64,000 nt of DNA from an uncultured Sphingorhabdus sp. (GTDB taxonomy: Bacteria > Pseudomonadota > Alphaproteobacteria > Sphingomonadales > Sphingomonadaceae). The position numbers and the translations under genes are program-made. Each line of letters opens with the position of its first letter. Within the stretch, counting starts at the first letter, position 1. This document shows, in pieces, positions 8,113-17,808 of the stretch. Location: the NCBI GenBank assembly GCA_947501885.1, contig CANMXN010000001.1:1922001-1986000 (forward strand), given 5' to 3'. Below the pieces are notes generated by a model, which saw nothing but the letters and a program-made list of their open reading frames with translations, did not search any database and was not told the origin of the DNA.

Positions 8113-9603
8113 ATGGAAGATAAATCAAATATTATTCGGCAACAGATATCTGCTCGTCATCATGGTACAGATGATAATAGGATTGATAATTTTACTGATA
8201 CGAATAATGATTCATCTTCTCAGCCTAAGGGTGATGCTGCTGTAAAACAACGTCTAGAAGATGATTGGCAATTCATTACATCTGGTTTGCGCCGTGATTT
8301 TGGTGCGCATGTTTATGGCCAATGGATTCGCTCGATTCAATTGGGCGACTTTTGTCCCTTAACGGGGACTTTGGAATTAATGTCGCCTTCTGATTTTTCG
8401 GCCAATTGGATTTCGGACCATTATGCAGAACGTATCGCGCTTGCGTGGAAATCTGCTAATAAAGATGTAAAACATATTAAGGTGCGTTCCAAACCAGGTG
8501 GACCGCGCAATGAGAAATTAATGTCGGAGCGCGAAGCAAGCGTAAAGCAATTGGCGCGCGAATCCAAAAGAGCGCCGTCTCAAATCCATCTTGATCCAAG
8601 TATGACCTTTGAGAACTTTGTTGAAGGAGAAACCAATCGACTTGCACTCAGCGCCGCAAAACGTGTGGCAGCGCAAGACAAGCCTCTGTTTAATCCACTC
8701 TATCTTCAAGCAGCGACAGGGCAAGGCAAAACACATTTGATGCATGCGATTGGTCATGCTTATGCCAAAGTGAACCCTGACGCACATATTCTATATATGT
8801 CGGCCGAAAAATTCATGATGGAATTTGTTTCGGCTATGCGCCGCAAAGAAGTGATGGATTTTAAAGCGCGTTTGCGGGTCGCAGATATTTTGTTGATTGA
8901 TGATATTCAATTCATCGTGGGTAAAATTTCAACGCAAGAAGAATTTTTGCATACTATTGATGCTGTCATGGGGGCTGGTAAAAGATTGGTGGTTGCAGCA
9001 GATCGCGCACCGCAAGCCTTGGACGGTGTCGATCAACGGATATTATCACGTCTTTCCATGGGATTGGTAGCTGATATTCAACCTGCTGATTTGGAACTGC
9101 GCCGCACGATATTGGAACAGCGTTTATCGCGTATGCCAGATGCAGGCGTTGGCGAAGATGTAATTGAATTTTTGGCACGAACAATCAGCCGCAATGTACG
9201 TGAACTTGAGGGCGGTCTGAACAAATTGCTCGCTTATGCGCAACTAACTGGTAAGCCTGTGACTAAGCAATTAGCGGAAGACCAATTAAAAGATATTTTA
9301 AGCGCCTGTCGCCGCCGTATTACGATTGATGAAATTCAGCGAGCAGTATGCGAATATTACCGTATTGATCGCAGTGAAATGTCATCAAAGCGCCGTGCAC
9401 GTGCTGTGGTAAGGCCGCGTCAGGTGGCTATGTATATTGCCAAGGTAATGACGCCAAGGTCTTATCCTGAAATCGGCCGTAAATTTGGCGGGCGTGATCA
9501 TAGCACGGTTATACATGCGGTACGTTTGGTAGAGGATTTGCGTCAAAAAGATAGCGAGATGGACAATGATGTGCGCGCATTGTTACGCCAATTAGAGGCT
9601 TAA
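8113..9603 (+). CDS. dnaA: chromosomal replication initiator DnaA
   Basis: 496 aa. It binds DnaA boxes and opens the origin. Domain I lies around residues 45-120 after a polar N-terminal extension of about 40 residues. The AAA+ module has a P-loop ATGQGKTHL (201-209), in which the first Gly of the classical motif is Ala, and Walker B LLIDDIQF (about 260-267). The C-terminal DNA-binding domain carries the DnaA signature GGRDHSTVIHAV (about 459-470). GGGAGGGCG just upstream is a strong ribosome-binding site. The gene ends in a bidirectional terminator shared with the convergent DUF4136 gene. Identity is certain. Confidence 0.98.
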   Translation: MEDKSNIIRQQISARHHGTDDNRIDNFTDTNNDSSSQPKGDAAVKQRLEDDWQFITSGLRRDFGAHVYGQWIRSIQLGDFCPLTGTLELMSPSDFSANWISDHYAERIALAWKSANKDVKHIKVRSKPGGPRNEKLMSEREASVKQLARESKRAPSQIHLDPSMTFENFVEGETNRLALSAAKRVAAQDKPLFNPLYLQAATGQGKTHLMHAIGHAYAKVNPDAHILYMSAEKFMMEFVSAMRRKEVMDFKARLRVADILLIDDIQFIVGKISTQEEFLHTIDAVMGAGKRLVVAADRAPQALDGVDQRILSRLSMGLVADIQPADLELRRTILEQRLSRMPDAGVGEDVIEFLARTISRNVRELEGGLNKLLAYAQLTGKPVTKQLAEDQLKDILSACRRRITIDEIQRAVCEYYRIDRSEMSSKRRARAVVRPRQVAMYIAKVMTPRSYPEIGRKFGGRDHSTVIHAVRLVEDLRQKDSEMDNDVRALLRQLEA

Positions 9604-9648
9604 TATTCCCAAATAAGAATAAGAAGTAAAGCTGATATCTGGGCATAA

Positions 9649-9674
9649 AAAAGGCGCTTCAAAGAGCGCCTTTT
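9649..9674. terminator. bidirectional terminator between dnaA and the DUF4136 gene
   Basis: AAGGCGCT (9651-9658) pairs with AGCGCCTT (9665-9672), with As on the left and Ts on the right, so it can stop transcription from both convergent genes. Confidence 0.88.
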
Positions 9675-9694
9675 CTGTTTCTGGTGATTAGGGT

Positions 9695-10450
9695 TTACGG
9701 ATCCACTTTCACTTTTTTTACTTTTTTCTTTTTTGACTCAGGCGCGATAGAAATGCGCAATGTTTCACCATTACCTCCTGGAAAATTGGTGAACATCGCA
9801 TCGACCAAATTAGGCACCAAATATGTCAAATTGTTCGAACGCGATTCTGCATTGGCTTTACCTTCAAAAAGGCGCTCGCCTGTGTTTTGATTTTCAATCT
9901 TTAGATCAATATTACTTTTATAAACGGTATAGCTGCGAATATCGCCAAATCCGCCGAAACCATGTCCACCATATAGGAAAGGATCATGGTAACCGAAAAT
10001 AAAGCTGCTGTGGAAACTGCGCCTACCAAAGCCGCGTCTGCCAAAACCACGGCGGCCAAAACCACGCCGGCCAAACCCATATCTACCAAAACCGCGTCTA
10101 CCAAAACCGAAACTACTGCGAAAGGATGATCCGCGAACAACGGTACGTTCTTCGCCATCATCTACGCCATAATCAAGTTTTACAACAAGATCAGCATTGC
10201 TGCCACTAGCAGCTGGAGTATATCCCAATTGCTGCATCTGTTCGCTCACAAGGCCTGCATATTGTGCAAATTCAAGACCGCCTTTTAATTCTTCATTATT
10301 GGTGGCTATTGAAAAGCTCTGACCTTGCGGCGCTGGTAATTGTTGAAAGCGCGATACATCTGCTTGAAATGGAGCGGCACATGCGCCTAATGATAAAAGC
10401 ATCACAGGGGCGAGCGATAATGCTACACGATTGGATAATTTTTTAGCCAT
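9695..10450 (-). CDS. DUF4136-like lipoprotein with Gly-Phe-Gly-Arg-Arg repeats
   Basis: 251 aa from the ATG at 10450, which has a GGAG site and puts a signal peptide at the start (an in-frame upstream ATG at 10522 would bury it). The lipobox-like LSLGAC makes Cys24 the lipid attachment site. The domain resembles DUF4136: a DLVVKLDYGV strand in the middle and an EGKANAESRSNN region with a VDAMFTNFP helix near the end. Between these, residues 114-144 are tandem GFGRRGFGR units encoded by matching DNA repeats, and the C-terminus is a Lys-rich tail. It probably sits in the outer membrane facing the periplasm. The family assignment is moderate and the function is unknown. Confidence 0.75.
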   Translation of the reverse strand: MAKKLSNRVALSLAPVMLLSLGACAAPFQADVSRFQQLPAPQGQSFSIATNNEELKGGLEFAQYAGLVSEQMQQLGYTPAASGSNADLVVKLDYGVDDGEERTVVRGSSFRSSFGFGRRGFGRYGFGRRGFGRRGFGRRGFGRRSFHSSFIFGYHDPFLYGGHGFGGFGDIRSYTVYKSNIDLKIENQNTGERLFEGKANAESRSNNLTYLVPNLVDAMFTNFPGGNGETLRISIAPESKKKKVKKVKVDP

Positions 10451-10571
10451 GATAAAACTCCGCAAATAAACGCTTACAAAAATTAACATATAATCCTGTA
10501 AATCTGAATATAGTTTGAACATAGCATATCAACGTAGCAATGAGAATATATTCAAAAAAATATATTGAAAA

Positions 10572-11570
10572 TCAGCTATTTCGCAGCAAGCCCAATGCAT
10601 TATAGGCACTATCAACGGTTGAACTTGCTTGTTTTGCAGCTTTATCAGCCCCTTTTTGCAACAATTGATCCAAGGCATTATGATCGGATTTGAGCGTAAT
10701 AAACTTTTCGCGAATCGGGCTTAAAGTGGCTACCATAAGTTCGATAAGTGCAGGCTTAAATGAACCAAATCCTTGACCAGCATATTGTGATAATATTGTT
10801 TGCGGCTCTTCATCGGCGATAGCGGCATAAATATTGATTAAATTACGGGCTTCATTGCGGCCTTCTAATCCAGCTAATTCCGATGGTAAAGGATCAGCAT
10901 CGGTACGTGCTTTCTTAATCTTCTTAGCAATTTCACCATCGCTATCGCTTAAGTTGATACGGCTTAAATCGGAAGGATCCGATTTTGACATTTTGACAGT
11001 GCCGTCGCGTAAAGACATGACGCGAGCCGCAGGACCATGGATCAAGGCCTCGGGCAGGGTGAAAACTTCCTGTCCAGTATCACTGTTAAACTTGCTGGCA
11101 ATATCACGAGCGAGTTCGAGATGTTGTTTTTGATCATCTCCTACGGGAACATGCGTTGCTTGATAAATAAGGACATCGGCGGCCTGCAACACAGGGTAGC
11201 TATAGAGGCCCATGGAAGCCCGCTGCTTATGCTTGCCAGATTTTTCCTTAAATTGAGTCATGCGGTCCAACCAACCTAATGGTGTGCTGCAAAAAAGCAT
11301 CCATGCTAATTCCGCATGTCCGCCTACACGAGCTTGATTGAACAATGTTGATTTTTCTGGATCAATGCCAGATGCGATTAAAGCTGCGGCCATTTCACGC
11401 GTATTAGCGGATAATTTGGCAGGATCATTAGCCACGGTTATGGCATGCAAATCGGCCAAAAAGAACAAGCATTCGGCTTCTTCTTGCATTTTTACCCAAT
11501 TTTTAATTGCGCCTAGATAATTGCCTAAATGCAAATTTCCAGTTGGCTGAATGCCTGATACTACGCGCAT
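10572..11570 (-). CDS. trpS: tryptophanyl-tRNA synthetase
   Basis: 332 aa from the ATG at 11570; the longer reading to 11633 adds 21 residues not expected in the family. It charges tRNA-Trp. The class I HIGH-like motif appears as GNLHLGN (11-17) and the KMSKS loop at about 193-197. SGIQPTG at the start and DDQKQHLELARDIA are TrpRS-specific. The length is normal. It lies ten bases downstream of murJ on the same strand and is likely co-transcribed with it. There is no sign of a link to the distant tryptophan-halogenase-like genes in this window. Confidence 0.97.
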   Translation of the reverse strand: MRVVSGIQPTGNLHLGNYLGAIKNWVKMQEEAECLFFLADLHAITVANDPAKLSANTREMAAALIASGIDPEKSTLFNQARVGGHAELAWMLFCSTPLGWLDRMTQFKEKSGKHKQRASMGLYSYPVLQAADVLIYQATHVPVGDDQKQHLELARDIASKFNSDTGQEVFTLPEALIHGPAARVMSLRDGTVKMSKSDPSDLSRINLSDSDGEIAKKIKKARTDADPLPSELAGLEGRNEARNLINIYAAIADEEPQTILSQYAGQGFGSFKPALIELMVATLSPIREKFITLKSDHNALDQLLQKGADKAAKQASSTVDSAYNALGLLRNS

Positions 11571-11580
11571 GAATATTTCC

Positions 11581-13161
11581 TTATTTTGGTGCAGCTTTGC
11601 GGCCTCTGATAATATCAATTTTACTGCGGTCAATAGCGCCTGTTACAAAGGCCAATATGAAATAGACTAATGCACCTATACCAACCAATAATCCAATAGA
11701 TAATATACGCTCAATGATGCTGGCGTCATAATATTCATTGCCATAATCTGATAATAAGGTGATAGCGACGCCCATTGCTATGGCGGATAATAATATTTTG
11801 CTGATACGGATGAATAGACCTGCTTCTATATGGAAATGCCCTCTGCGTTTTAGAATGACATAGAGCAATATGGTGTTGCACCATGCAGCGATAGCCCCTG
11901 CTAACGCTAACCCCGCTACGCCATAAATTGGGATTAGAATGATATTCAATATGATATTGATAAGGAGCGCAACGCCTGCTGTATATACGGGTGTTTTGGT
12001 ATCTTTACGCGCAAAAAAATTGGGTGTGATAATCTTTACCATAACATAAGCAGGAAGCCCTAGCACGAGCATCATGACCACCGATGCAGTGGTTGTAGCA
12101 TCGCCCTCAGTAAAGCGTCCATGAAAATATATTGCTTTTATAAGCGGTTCCGCAGCACAAAATAAACCAACAGCAGCAGGGATAGTCAATAATAAACCAA
12201 GCTCAATAGCATTGCTTTGTACGCGCTGAGCCCCGCCTATGTCATCATTGGCAATGAAACGCGATAACGCTGGTAATATCGCGATACCAAGTGCAATCCC
12301 AATCATACCGAGCGGTAATTGGTTGAGCCGATCGGCTGCTGCTAGATAAACAAAAGACCCTGTTTCAAGCTGACCAAGAAAAAATAGATCAATAAATCGG
12401 CTAATTTGATAGACGCCTGCGCCGAATATAGCAGGAACAATCAACACGCCCAATTCTTTTACATCTTTGGTGAATTTTGGGCGCTTAATTGTGAGACGGA
12501 ACCCAGCTTTTACTGTCCAATAATAGAGCCAAAATAATTGTAGAACACCTGCGCCAGAAACTGCAAATGCCAAAGCAAAAGCGATGGCGCTGCTATCATC
12601 TTCGCCATATAGCCATAGTGAAAATAGTAGGCCGCTGATCATGCAAATATTAAGTAAAACAGGTGCAAAGGCAGCGGCAGCAAAGCGGCTGAGCGAGTTT
12701 AATATCGCTGCAAATAATGTGGTGATGCTAATTAGTGCCAAATAAGGGAATGTAATCCTAGCCAATGCGATGGATGTATCGTTGACGCGGCCGCCTTCGC
12801 CAAAATCATCAAATAACCAGAGCAAGCCTGGCATGGCGATCATGAGAATGGCCGAAAATAGCATTAGAATTGGGACAAAGACCGATAATATTTCTATCGA
12901 AAATGCTTTGGCCTTACTGTGACCTTCTTGATCACCTTCGCCTTTCATTTTACGATTAAAAAGCGGCACAAAGGCAGCAGAAAATGCGCCTTCGGCAAAA
13001 AGGCGGCGGAAAATATTCGGTAGCATAAAGGCGATTTGCCATGCATCGCCAATTGCGCTTGCCCCCAATAAGCGTACCACCAATATATCACGTACAAAAC
13101 CAAATAGGCGGCTGACCAATGTCATACCGCCTATGATAGAAGTGGATTTGAGCAGGTTCAT
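11581..13161 (-). CDS. murJ: MurJ (MviN) lipid II flippase
   Basis: 526 aa of nearly continuous transmembrane helices, about 14 in all. It flips lipid II across the inner membrane for peptidoglycan synthesis. The N-terminus, with SRLFGFVRDILVVRLLGA, is the MurJ/MviN signature, followed by FMLPNIFRRLFAEGAFSAAFVP. The length is typical. It sits between secB (upstream, 23 bases) and trpS (downstream, 10 bases) in one minus-strand operon. Confidence 0.97.
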   Translation of the reverse strand: MNLLKSTSIIGGMTLVSRLFGFVRDILVVRLLGASAIGDAWQIAFMLPNIFRRLFAEGAFSAAFVPLFNRKMKGEGDQEGHSKAKAFSIEILSVFVPILMLFSAILMIAMPGLLWLFDDFGEGGRVNDTSIALARITFPYLALISITTLFAAILNSLSRFAAAAFAPVLLNICMISGLLFSLWLYGEDDSSAIAFALAFAVSGAGVLQLFWLYYWTVKAGFRLTIKRPKFTKDVKELGVLIVPAIFGAGVYQISRFIDLFFLGQLETGSFVYLAAADRLNQLPLGMIGIALGIAILPALSRFIANDDIGGAQRVQSNAIELGLLLTIPAAVGLFCAAEPLIKAIYFHGRFTEGDATTTASVVMMLVLGLPAYVMVKIITPNFFARKDTKTPVYTAGVALLINIILNIILIPIYGVAGLALAGAIAAWCNTILLYVILKRRGHFHIEAGLFIRISKILLSAIAMGVAITLLSDYGNEYYDASIIERILSIGLLVGIGALVYFILAFVTGAIDRSKIDIIRGRKAAPK

Positions 13162-13184
13162 GCTCTTACCTATGCCCTAATATA

Positions 13185-13694
13185 TTACGCTTCGCCAGCA
13201 GGTTGTTCTTTGGCGAGTTCATCGGCTTGCGCGCGCTGCTGCATATAGAGCATGTTAAAATCAATAGGTTCTAATGTAAGCGGCGGGAATCCTGCATCGC
13301 GCGTTGCATCGGAAATAACACGACGGGCAAAAGGAAAGATGAGGCGAGGCGCTTCGCCGAATAAAAAGGGATGCGCTTGTTCATCAGAAACATTGCGAAT
13401 GCCGAATAGGCCTGCATATGATAATTCAACAGCGTATAGAACGCCGTCATCGCAGCTTGCTTTGGTGGTTAATATCATTTCGACTTCTGTCACTTCATCA
13501 CTAACATTATGCACTTGAATATTTACTTGTACGTCAACATGCGGCTGCTGATCCCAGTTAAAACTGGCTGGTGAATTAGGGTTCTCTACTGATAAATCCT
13601 TTACATATTGAATGAGCAAACCAATTTGTGGTTCATTATCTGCGCCATTAGCCGCTACTTTGTCAGATTTTATTGTACCATCATTTTCAGCCAT
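13185..13694 (-). CDS. secB: SecB protein-export chaperone
   Basis: 169 aa, acidic. SecB keeps precursor proteins unfolded and passes them to SecA. Family features are IQYVKDLSVENPNSP near residue 28, the alternating strands QPHVDVQVNIQVHNV, and the AYAGLFGI-like SYAGLFGIRNV followed by FPFARRVISDATRDAGFPPL and a PIDFNMLYMQ segment. The C-terminal tail is alanine/glutamate-rich. It is first in a secB-murJ-trpS series and divergent from the Tim44-like gene, the usual alphaproteobacterial arrangement. Confidence 0.96.
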   Translation of the reverse strand: MAENDGTIKSDKVAANGADNEPQIGLLIQYVKDLSVENPNSPASFNWDQQPHVDVQVNIQVHNVSDEVTEVEMILTTKASCDDGVLYAVELSYAGLFGIRNVSDEQAHPFLFGEAPRLIFPFARRVISDATRDAGFPPLTLEPIDFNMLYMQQRAQADELAKEQPAGEA

Positions 13695-14057
13695 AATTAT
13701 TTCTTCTCTTTATATATGTTTCTTCAATATTTATATCAGCATTTATTATATATTCTGAATGTTGATAAGTTTGCGCTTTCGACTAGCAGGGCTTGCAATT
13801 AAGAGCAACAATTTGCTGACATAGAATTTCAAGGAAATATTTTATAAGCTTGGTTTGATTGTTGCGTATATAAGGCTTATGTAAAGAATAAGCAGAAAAT
13901 ATTTGCATTTTGGGCCTTCCTATCTGTAATTGATCTTATATTTTGCAATATTTTATCCTGTTAAACCTATATTCAACAAATAATGATGATATAGGATGTT
14001 TATAAGCCCGATTGGGATTAAATTGAAAAGCCAGTTGAATGGCGCCACGGAGGTAGT
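13695..14057. other. AT-rich divergent intergenic region, secB / tim44
   Basis: 363 bases with no coding signal, no tRNA and no clear terminator. It must hold the promoters of the divergent secB and Tim44-like genes. I could not choose a convincing -35/-10 pair. Confidence 0.5.
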
Positions 14058-14726
14058 GTGACTTTTGATATTGTTTTGCTCGCATTGGTAGCAGCGTTTT
14101 TAGGGCTAAGGCTCTATTCAGTGCTGGGAAACAGAACTGGCCATGAACAAAAGCCCATTGTTGGCCCGCAGGAAGATTCACAGAATAGTGACCTGCCTGA
14201 GAGTCTGTTGCCGCGTAATACCGCAAAAGTGGTTCCTAGCGTTGCCGAAGTTATTGCAACGGGTAGTATTGATCAAAATGCTGAAGATGGCATACGCAAC
14301 ATTATGAATGCGGACCGAGGATTTAATTTACCGCAATTTGGCGAAGGTGCAAAATCGGCTTATGAGCTTATATTAATGGCTTTTTGGTCAGGTAATCGTG
14401 AGGCATTACAAAAATTATGCGATGAAAATGTATATGCAGATTTTGCCGCCGTTATTGATGCGCGCGAACAAGCGGGTCAGATTTTAGAAAACCGCCTTGT
14501 TCGTATCGAAGCAGCCAAAATTGTTGATGCTGAGTTTGAAAAACCAATAGCTCGTGTCACTGTGCGTATTGATGCTGATATAGCTGCTATGACTAAGGAT
14601 AAAGATGGTAATGTCATCGGCGGTTCTATGTCTGATGCGATTGAATCGCATGACATATGGACGTTTGAGCGTGATGTGAAAAATAGTGATAGAAATTGGA
14701 CTTTGACGGCGACTGACGTAGCATAA
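14058..14726 (+). CDS. Tim44-like domain protein, membrane-anchored
   Basis: 222 aa from a GTG start with a GGAGG site five bases upstream. A single N-terminal membrane helix (about residues 4-20) is followed by a polar linker and a C-terminal domain resembling Tim44/TimA: SAYELILMAFWSGNREALQKLCDENVYADF, then paired strands including ARVTVRIDADI and a HDIWTFERDV segment. Bacterial relatives are membrane-associated and their role is not settled. Its stop codon overlaps the mltA start by one base (TAATG), so the two are translationally coupled. The position opposite secB is conserved in alphaproteobacteria. Confidence 0.9.
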   Translation: MTFDIVLLALVAAFLGLRLYSVLGNRTGHEQKPIVGPQEDSQNSDLPESLLPRNTAKVVPSVAEVIATGSIDQNAEDGIRNIMNADRGFNLPQFGEGAKSAYELILMAFWSGNREALQKLCDENVYADFAAVIDAREQAGQILENRLVRIEAAKIVDAEFEKPIARVTVRIDADIAAMTKDKDGNVIGGSMSDAIESHDIWTFERDVKNSDRNWTLTATDVA

Positions 14727-15964
14727 TGAAAAGCTATTCTTTATTATCGATTTCTATCGGTTCTTTATTATTGGCATCTTGCGGAGGGGTCATTCCCAGT
14801 TCTGATCGCGTCACCAATATTCCCGCACCGCAAAATGTTGAACGCGCAGCGCAACCCATTGCATCAAAACCCGTGGAAACCCTTCCTGCGCCAGCGCAAA
14901 CCGGTGATGGCAGTAATGCCGCTGGCTTGGGTGTTGCGCGCGGCCCTGATATTCGGGAACTTGGCATAGAAGAGGATGATGCTAGCGCCGCTTTGGCATC
15001 TTTTAATACATCGTGTCGATCGCTTGTGAGACGCAATGATGTGAGCGGTCTTACTATCGGAGATGATTGGCGAGAGGCGTGCGATGCTGCAAAAGGTTGG
15101 AATGGCAGTGCGGTTGAATTTTTCGCAAGTAATTTGGTTGCTGTGCAAGTGGGCGATGGTAAATCCTTTGTTACGGGTTATTTTGAACCTGAGATTGAAG
15201 GGTCTCGTAAGAGGATTAAGGGTTTTGATGTCCCCGTTTATGCTCGGCCAAAAGACTTAGTCGATGTTAATTTGGGTCAATTCAATGACGATTTAAAAGG
15301 TAAGCGTGTTCGCGGCAAGGTAGAGGGTAATAATTTGACCCTTTATGAAGACCGTAAAGCGATTGATGCAGGTGCCTTACAAGGACGCGGTCTCGAAATT
15401 GCGTGGGCCAAAGATCCCGTTGATTTCTTTTTCTTGCAAATTCAAGGTTCTGGCCGTTTGCGTGCCCCCGATGGTACAATCATGCGCATAGGCTATGCAA
15501 GCCAGAATGGCCGTGATTATACGGGTATTGGCCGATTGATGAAAGATCGTGGTTTGCTTGGACCTGGCGAATCTTCGCTTCAAGGTATTACAGCATGGCT
15601 GCGCCGTAACCCAGAAGAAGGCGTTAAGATCATGCATGAAAATAAAAGCTATATATTCTTTCAAGAATTAACGGGTGCTGGCCCGCTGGGTGCGATGGGA
15701 CATCCTGTTGTGGGGGAGAGTAGCGTTGCCGCTGACCCCAAATTCACGCCGCTGGGTGCGCCTGTATGGCTTTCTTTAGATCGTGCAGAACCCAATGGCA
15801 TGTGGATCGCACAAGATACAGGTGGTGCGATTAAAGGGGCTAATCGATTTGATAGTTTTTGGGGTGCTGGTCCGCGGGCCAAGGCCATTGCTGGCGGAAT
15901 GGCGGCGCGAGGCAGTGCTTTATTGTTCTTGCCTAAAGCTTCGGTTGAGCGGTTGGGGCTATAA
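14726..15964 (+). CDS. mltA: MltA, membrane-bound lytic murein transglycosylase A
   Basis: 412 aa. It cleaves peptidoglycan glycan strands to 1,6-anhydromuropeptides. The lipobox-like LLLASC puts the lipid on Cys19, and a proline/alanine-rich linker follows. Family features are TGYFEPEIEGS, FFLQIQGSGRLRAPDG, RIGYASQNGRDYTGIGRLM, YIFFQELTGAGPLGAMG and, near the end, WIAQDTGGAIKGANRFDSFWG, which contains the 3D-type Asp residues of the active site. The length is normal. It is coupled to the Tim44-like gene upstream and followed by smr 45 bases later. Confidence 0.95.
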   Translation: MKSYSLLSISIGSLLLASCGGVIPSSDRVTNIPAPQNVERAAQPIASKPVETLPAPAQTGDGSNAAGLGVARGPDIRELGIEEDDASAALASFNTSCRSLVRRNDVSGLTIGDDWREACDAAKGWNGSAVEFFASNLVAVQVGDGKSFVTGYFEPEIEGSRKRIKGFDVPVYARPKDLVDVNLGQFNDDLKGKRVRGKVEGNNLTLYEDRKAIDAGALQGRGLEIAWAKDPVDFFFLQIQGSGRLRAPDGTIMRIGYASQNGRDYTGIGRLMKDRGLLGPGESSLQGITAWLRRNPEEGVKIMHENKSYIFFQELTGAGPLGAMGHPVVGESSVAADPKFTPLGAPVWLSLDRAEPNGMWIAQDTGGAIKGANRFDSFWGAGPRAKAIAGGMAARGSALLFLPKASVERLGL

Positions 15965-16009
15965 ATATACCAAAAAGTTTGAGCTATGCCCAATATATGA
16001 AGGTGCATT

Positions 16010-16693
16010 ATGGCGCGTTATCTTGATGAAAGTGAAAAGGCTCTTTGGCAAAAAGTAGTTGAGACGATAAACCCGCTTGAACCGAAACGCCGCAAAGCTA
16101 TTTCTGATAAGGGGCCGTCACCATCACAGACCGCTCCTTCAGCGAATAAAGTTATAATATCAAATCGAAAGTCGCAAGATAAGGGCGCTATAAGTCATAG
16201 TGAAAATCGCTTTGATAATGATGGCGTCAATAATCTTATGCCGACACGTGATGATCTTGCACGGGCTTTGAGCAAACCAATATCTCGAACACCTGCTGCT
16301 GATAATAGCTCTACACCCTATAAGCGGCCTACACAGAGCCAGCAGCAAGGTAATAATGGTTTGGATGGTCGCTGGGATAAGCGCATTGGTAAAGGCGTTA
16401 TTATTCCTGATATTAGCATTGATTTGCATGGTGCGGGTTTACAAAGTGCCTATGATCGACTTGATGGTGCCCTTGAGCAAGCAAAAGCGCAAAAATTGCG
16501 GGTTATTTTGTTGGTAACGGGGCGGCAGCGTAATTATGATCGCGCAAGCGGCGAAGGACGCGGTGGTATCAGGGCGGTGATTAGTGATTGGCTCTCTGCA
16601 TCACGCCATAGTGATAATATTGCCAGTGTTCGCAATGCGCATCCGCGTCATGGCGGAGCTGGGGCGCTCTATATTATTTTACGCAGAGCTTAA
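16010..16693 (+). CDS. Smr-domain protein
   Basis: 227 aa. A polar, probably disordered N-terminal half (to about 120) precedes a C-terminal Smr domain: the ISIDLHG motif at about 136-141, then LRVILLVTGR and the closing HPRHGGAGALYIILRR. Smr domains are nicking endonuclease or RNA-binding modules; the substrate here is unknown. It ends the tim44-mltA-smr operon and overlaps the convergent dapE by four bases at their 3' ends, so there is no room for a terminator. Confidence 0.9.
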   Translation: MARYLDESEKALWQKVVETINPLEPKRRKAISDKGPSPSQTAPSANKVIISNRKSQDKGAISHSENRFDNDGVNNLMPTRDDLARALSKPISRTPAADNSSTPYKRPTQSQQQGNNGLDGRWDKRIGKGVIIPDISIDLHGAGLQSAYDRLDGALEQAKAQKLRVILLVTGRQRNYDRASGEGRGGIRAVISDWLSASRHSDNIASVRNAHPRHGGAGALYIILRRA

Positions 16694-17808
16694 CCTCGTA
16701 AAGCAGCTTTCGTGATATGTGCGTAGATTTGTGATAATTGCACCAAATCTGCAATTTCGACTGCTTCATCAAGCTTGTGCATGGTTGCATTACGAAGGCC
16801 AAACTCTACCACAGGGCAAAGCGCCGATAAAAATCGTGCATCGCTGGTACCGCCGCTGGTAGATAACTCTGTTTCAATGCCCGTATTCTTTTTGATGGCC
16901 GATGCTATAATGTCGGAAAATTCCCCTGGTTGCGTTAGAAACGGCTCGCCCGAAATACGCGCCTCCACGCTACCGCCATGTTTTCCAGCGATGCTAGAGA
17001 TAAGCGTGACCAATTCCTCGCCGCTATGTTCATCGTTAAAACGGATTGAAAGCCTAGCTTGTGCTTGCGCTGGGATAACATTATGGGCGCGGTTGCCAAC
17101 GGTGAGATCGGTAAATTCGATATTGCTCGCTTGAAACCATTCATTGCCTTCATCAAGTATTATGGCATCAATCTCGCTCATTATAGCTGTTAATTTGGTG
17201 ATTGGATTATCTGCCAGATGCGGATAGGCAACATGGCCTTGCATACCATCAACGCTCACCCACATATTCACCGAGCCACGCCGACCAATTTTGATCATAT
17301 CGCCCAATTTATGGACGGATGTTGGCTCGCCTACCAAGCAAAGATCAGGCACTATATGCTGCTCTGCCATATAGCGCATTATGGATTTGGTACCATAGGT
17401 TGCTGGCCCTTCTTCATCGCCCGTGATGATGAGGCTAATTATGCCAGCGTCTTTATCTATATTATCAAGCGCTGCAACGAAGGCGGCGATACTGCCTTTC
17501 ATATCGACAGCGCCGCGTCCATAGAGCAAATCACCGCGAATTTCGGGTGTGAAGGGATCTCCTTGCCAACCATCGCCCGGTGGCACAACATCTAAATGGC
17601 CTGCATAGGCAAAATGCCGCCCGCAATTACCGCGTATTGCAAAGAGGTTTTCTACAGGACCATCGGGGGCTTCACCTTCGGTAAAGCGGTGCACGGCAAA
17701 ACCAAGTGGTTTAAGCATAGCCTCAAGTGCATCAAATACTTGGCCCGTTGCAGGGGTAATGCTCGGACAAGCAATAAGCGTTTTGGCAAGCTCTACGGCT
17801 TTATGCAT
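16690..17808 (-). CDS. dapE: succinyl-diaminopimelate desuccinylase
   Basis: 372 aa M20 metallopeptidase-fold enzyme. It hydrolyses N-succinyl-LL-diaminopimelate to LL-DAP and succinate on the way to lysine and peptidoglycan. Metal-site motifs are visible: YAGHLDVVPPGDGW, GRGAVDMKGSIAAF and GDEEGPATYGT, plus SGGTSDARF near the C-terminus. The length matches the family. Its start overlaps the stop of the upstream hypothetical gene by one base (TAATG), indicating coupling. Confidence 0.96.
   Translation of the reverse strand: MHKAVELAKTLIACPSITPATGQVFDALEAMLKPLGFAVHRFTEGEAPDGPVENLFAIRGNCGRHFAYAGHLDVVPPGDGWQGDPFTPEIRGDLLYGRGAVDMKGSIAAFVAALDNIDKDAGIISLIITGDEEGPATYGTKSIMRYMAEQHIVPDLCLVGEPTSVHKLGDMIKIGRRGSVNMWVSVDGMQGHVAYPHLADNPITKLTAIMSEIDAIILDEGNEWFQASNIEFTDLTVGNRAHNVIPAQAQARLSIRFNDEHSGEELVTLISSIAGKHGGSVEARISGEPFLTQPGEFSDIIASAIKKNTGIETELSTSGGTSDARFLSALCPVVEFGLRNATMHKLDEAVEIADLVQLSQIYAHITKAALRG

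Noticed and set aside
10572-11570. Functional link between trpS and the tryptophan-halogenase-like genes
   Set aside because: The genes are nearly 48 kb apart and trpS sits in a secB-murJ-trpS operon. It is ordinary housekeeping.
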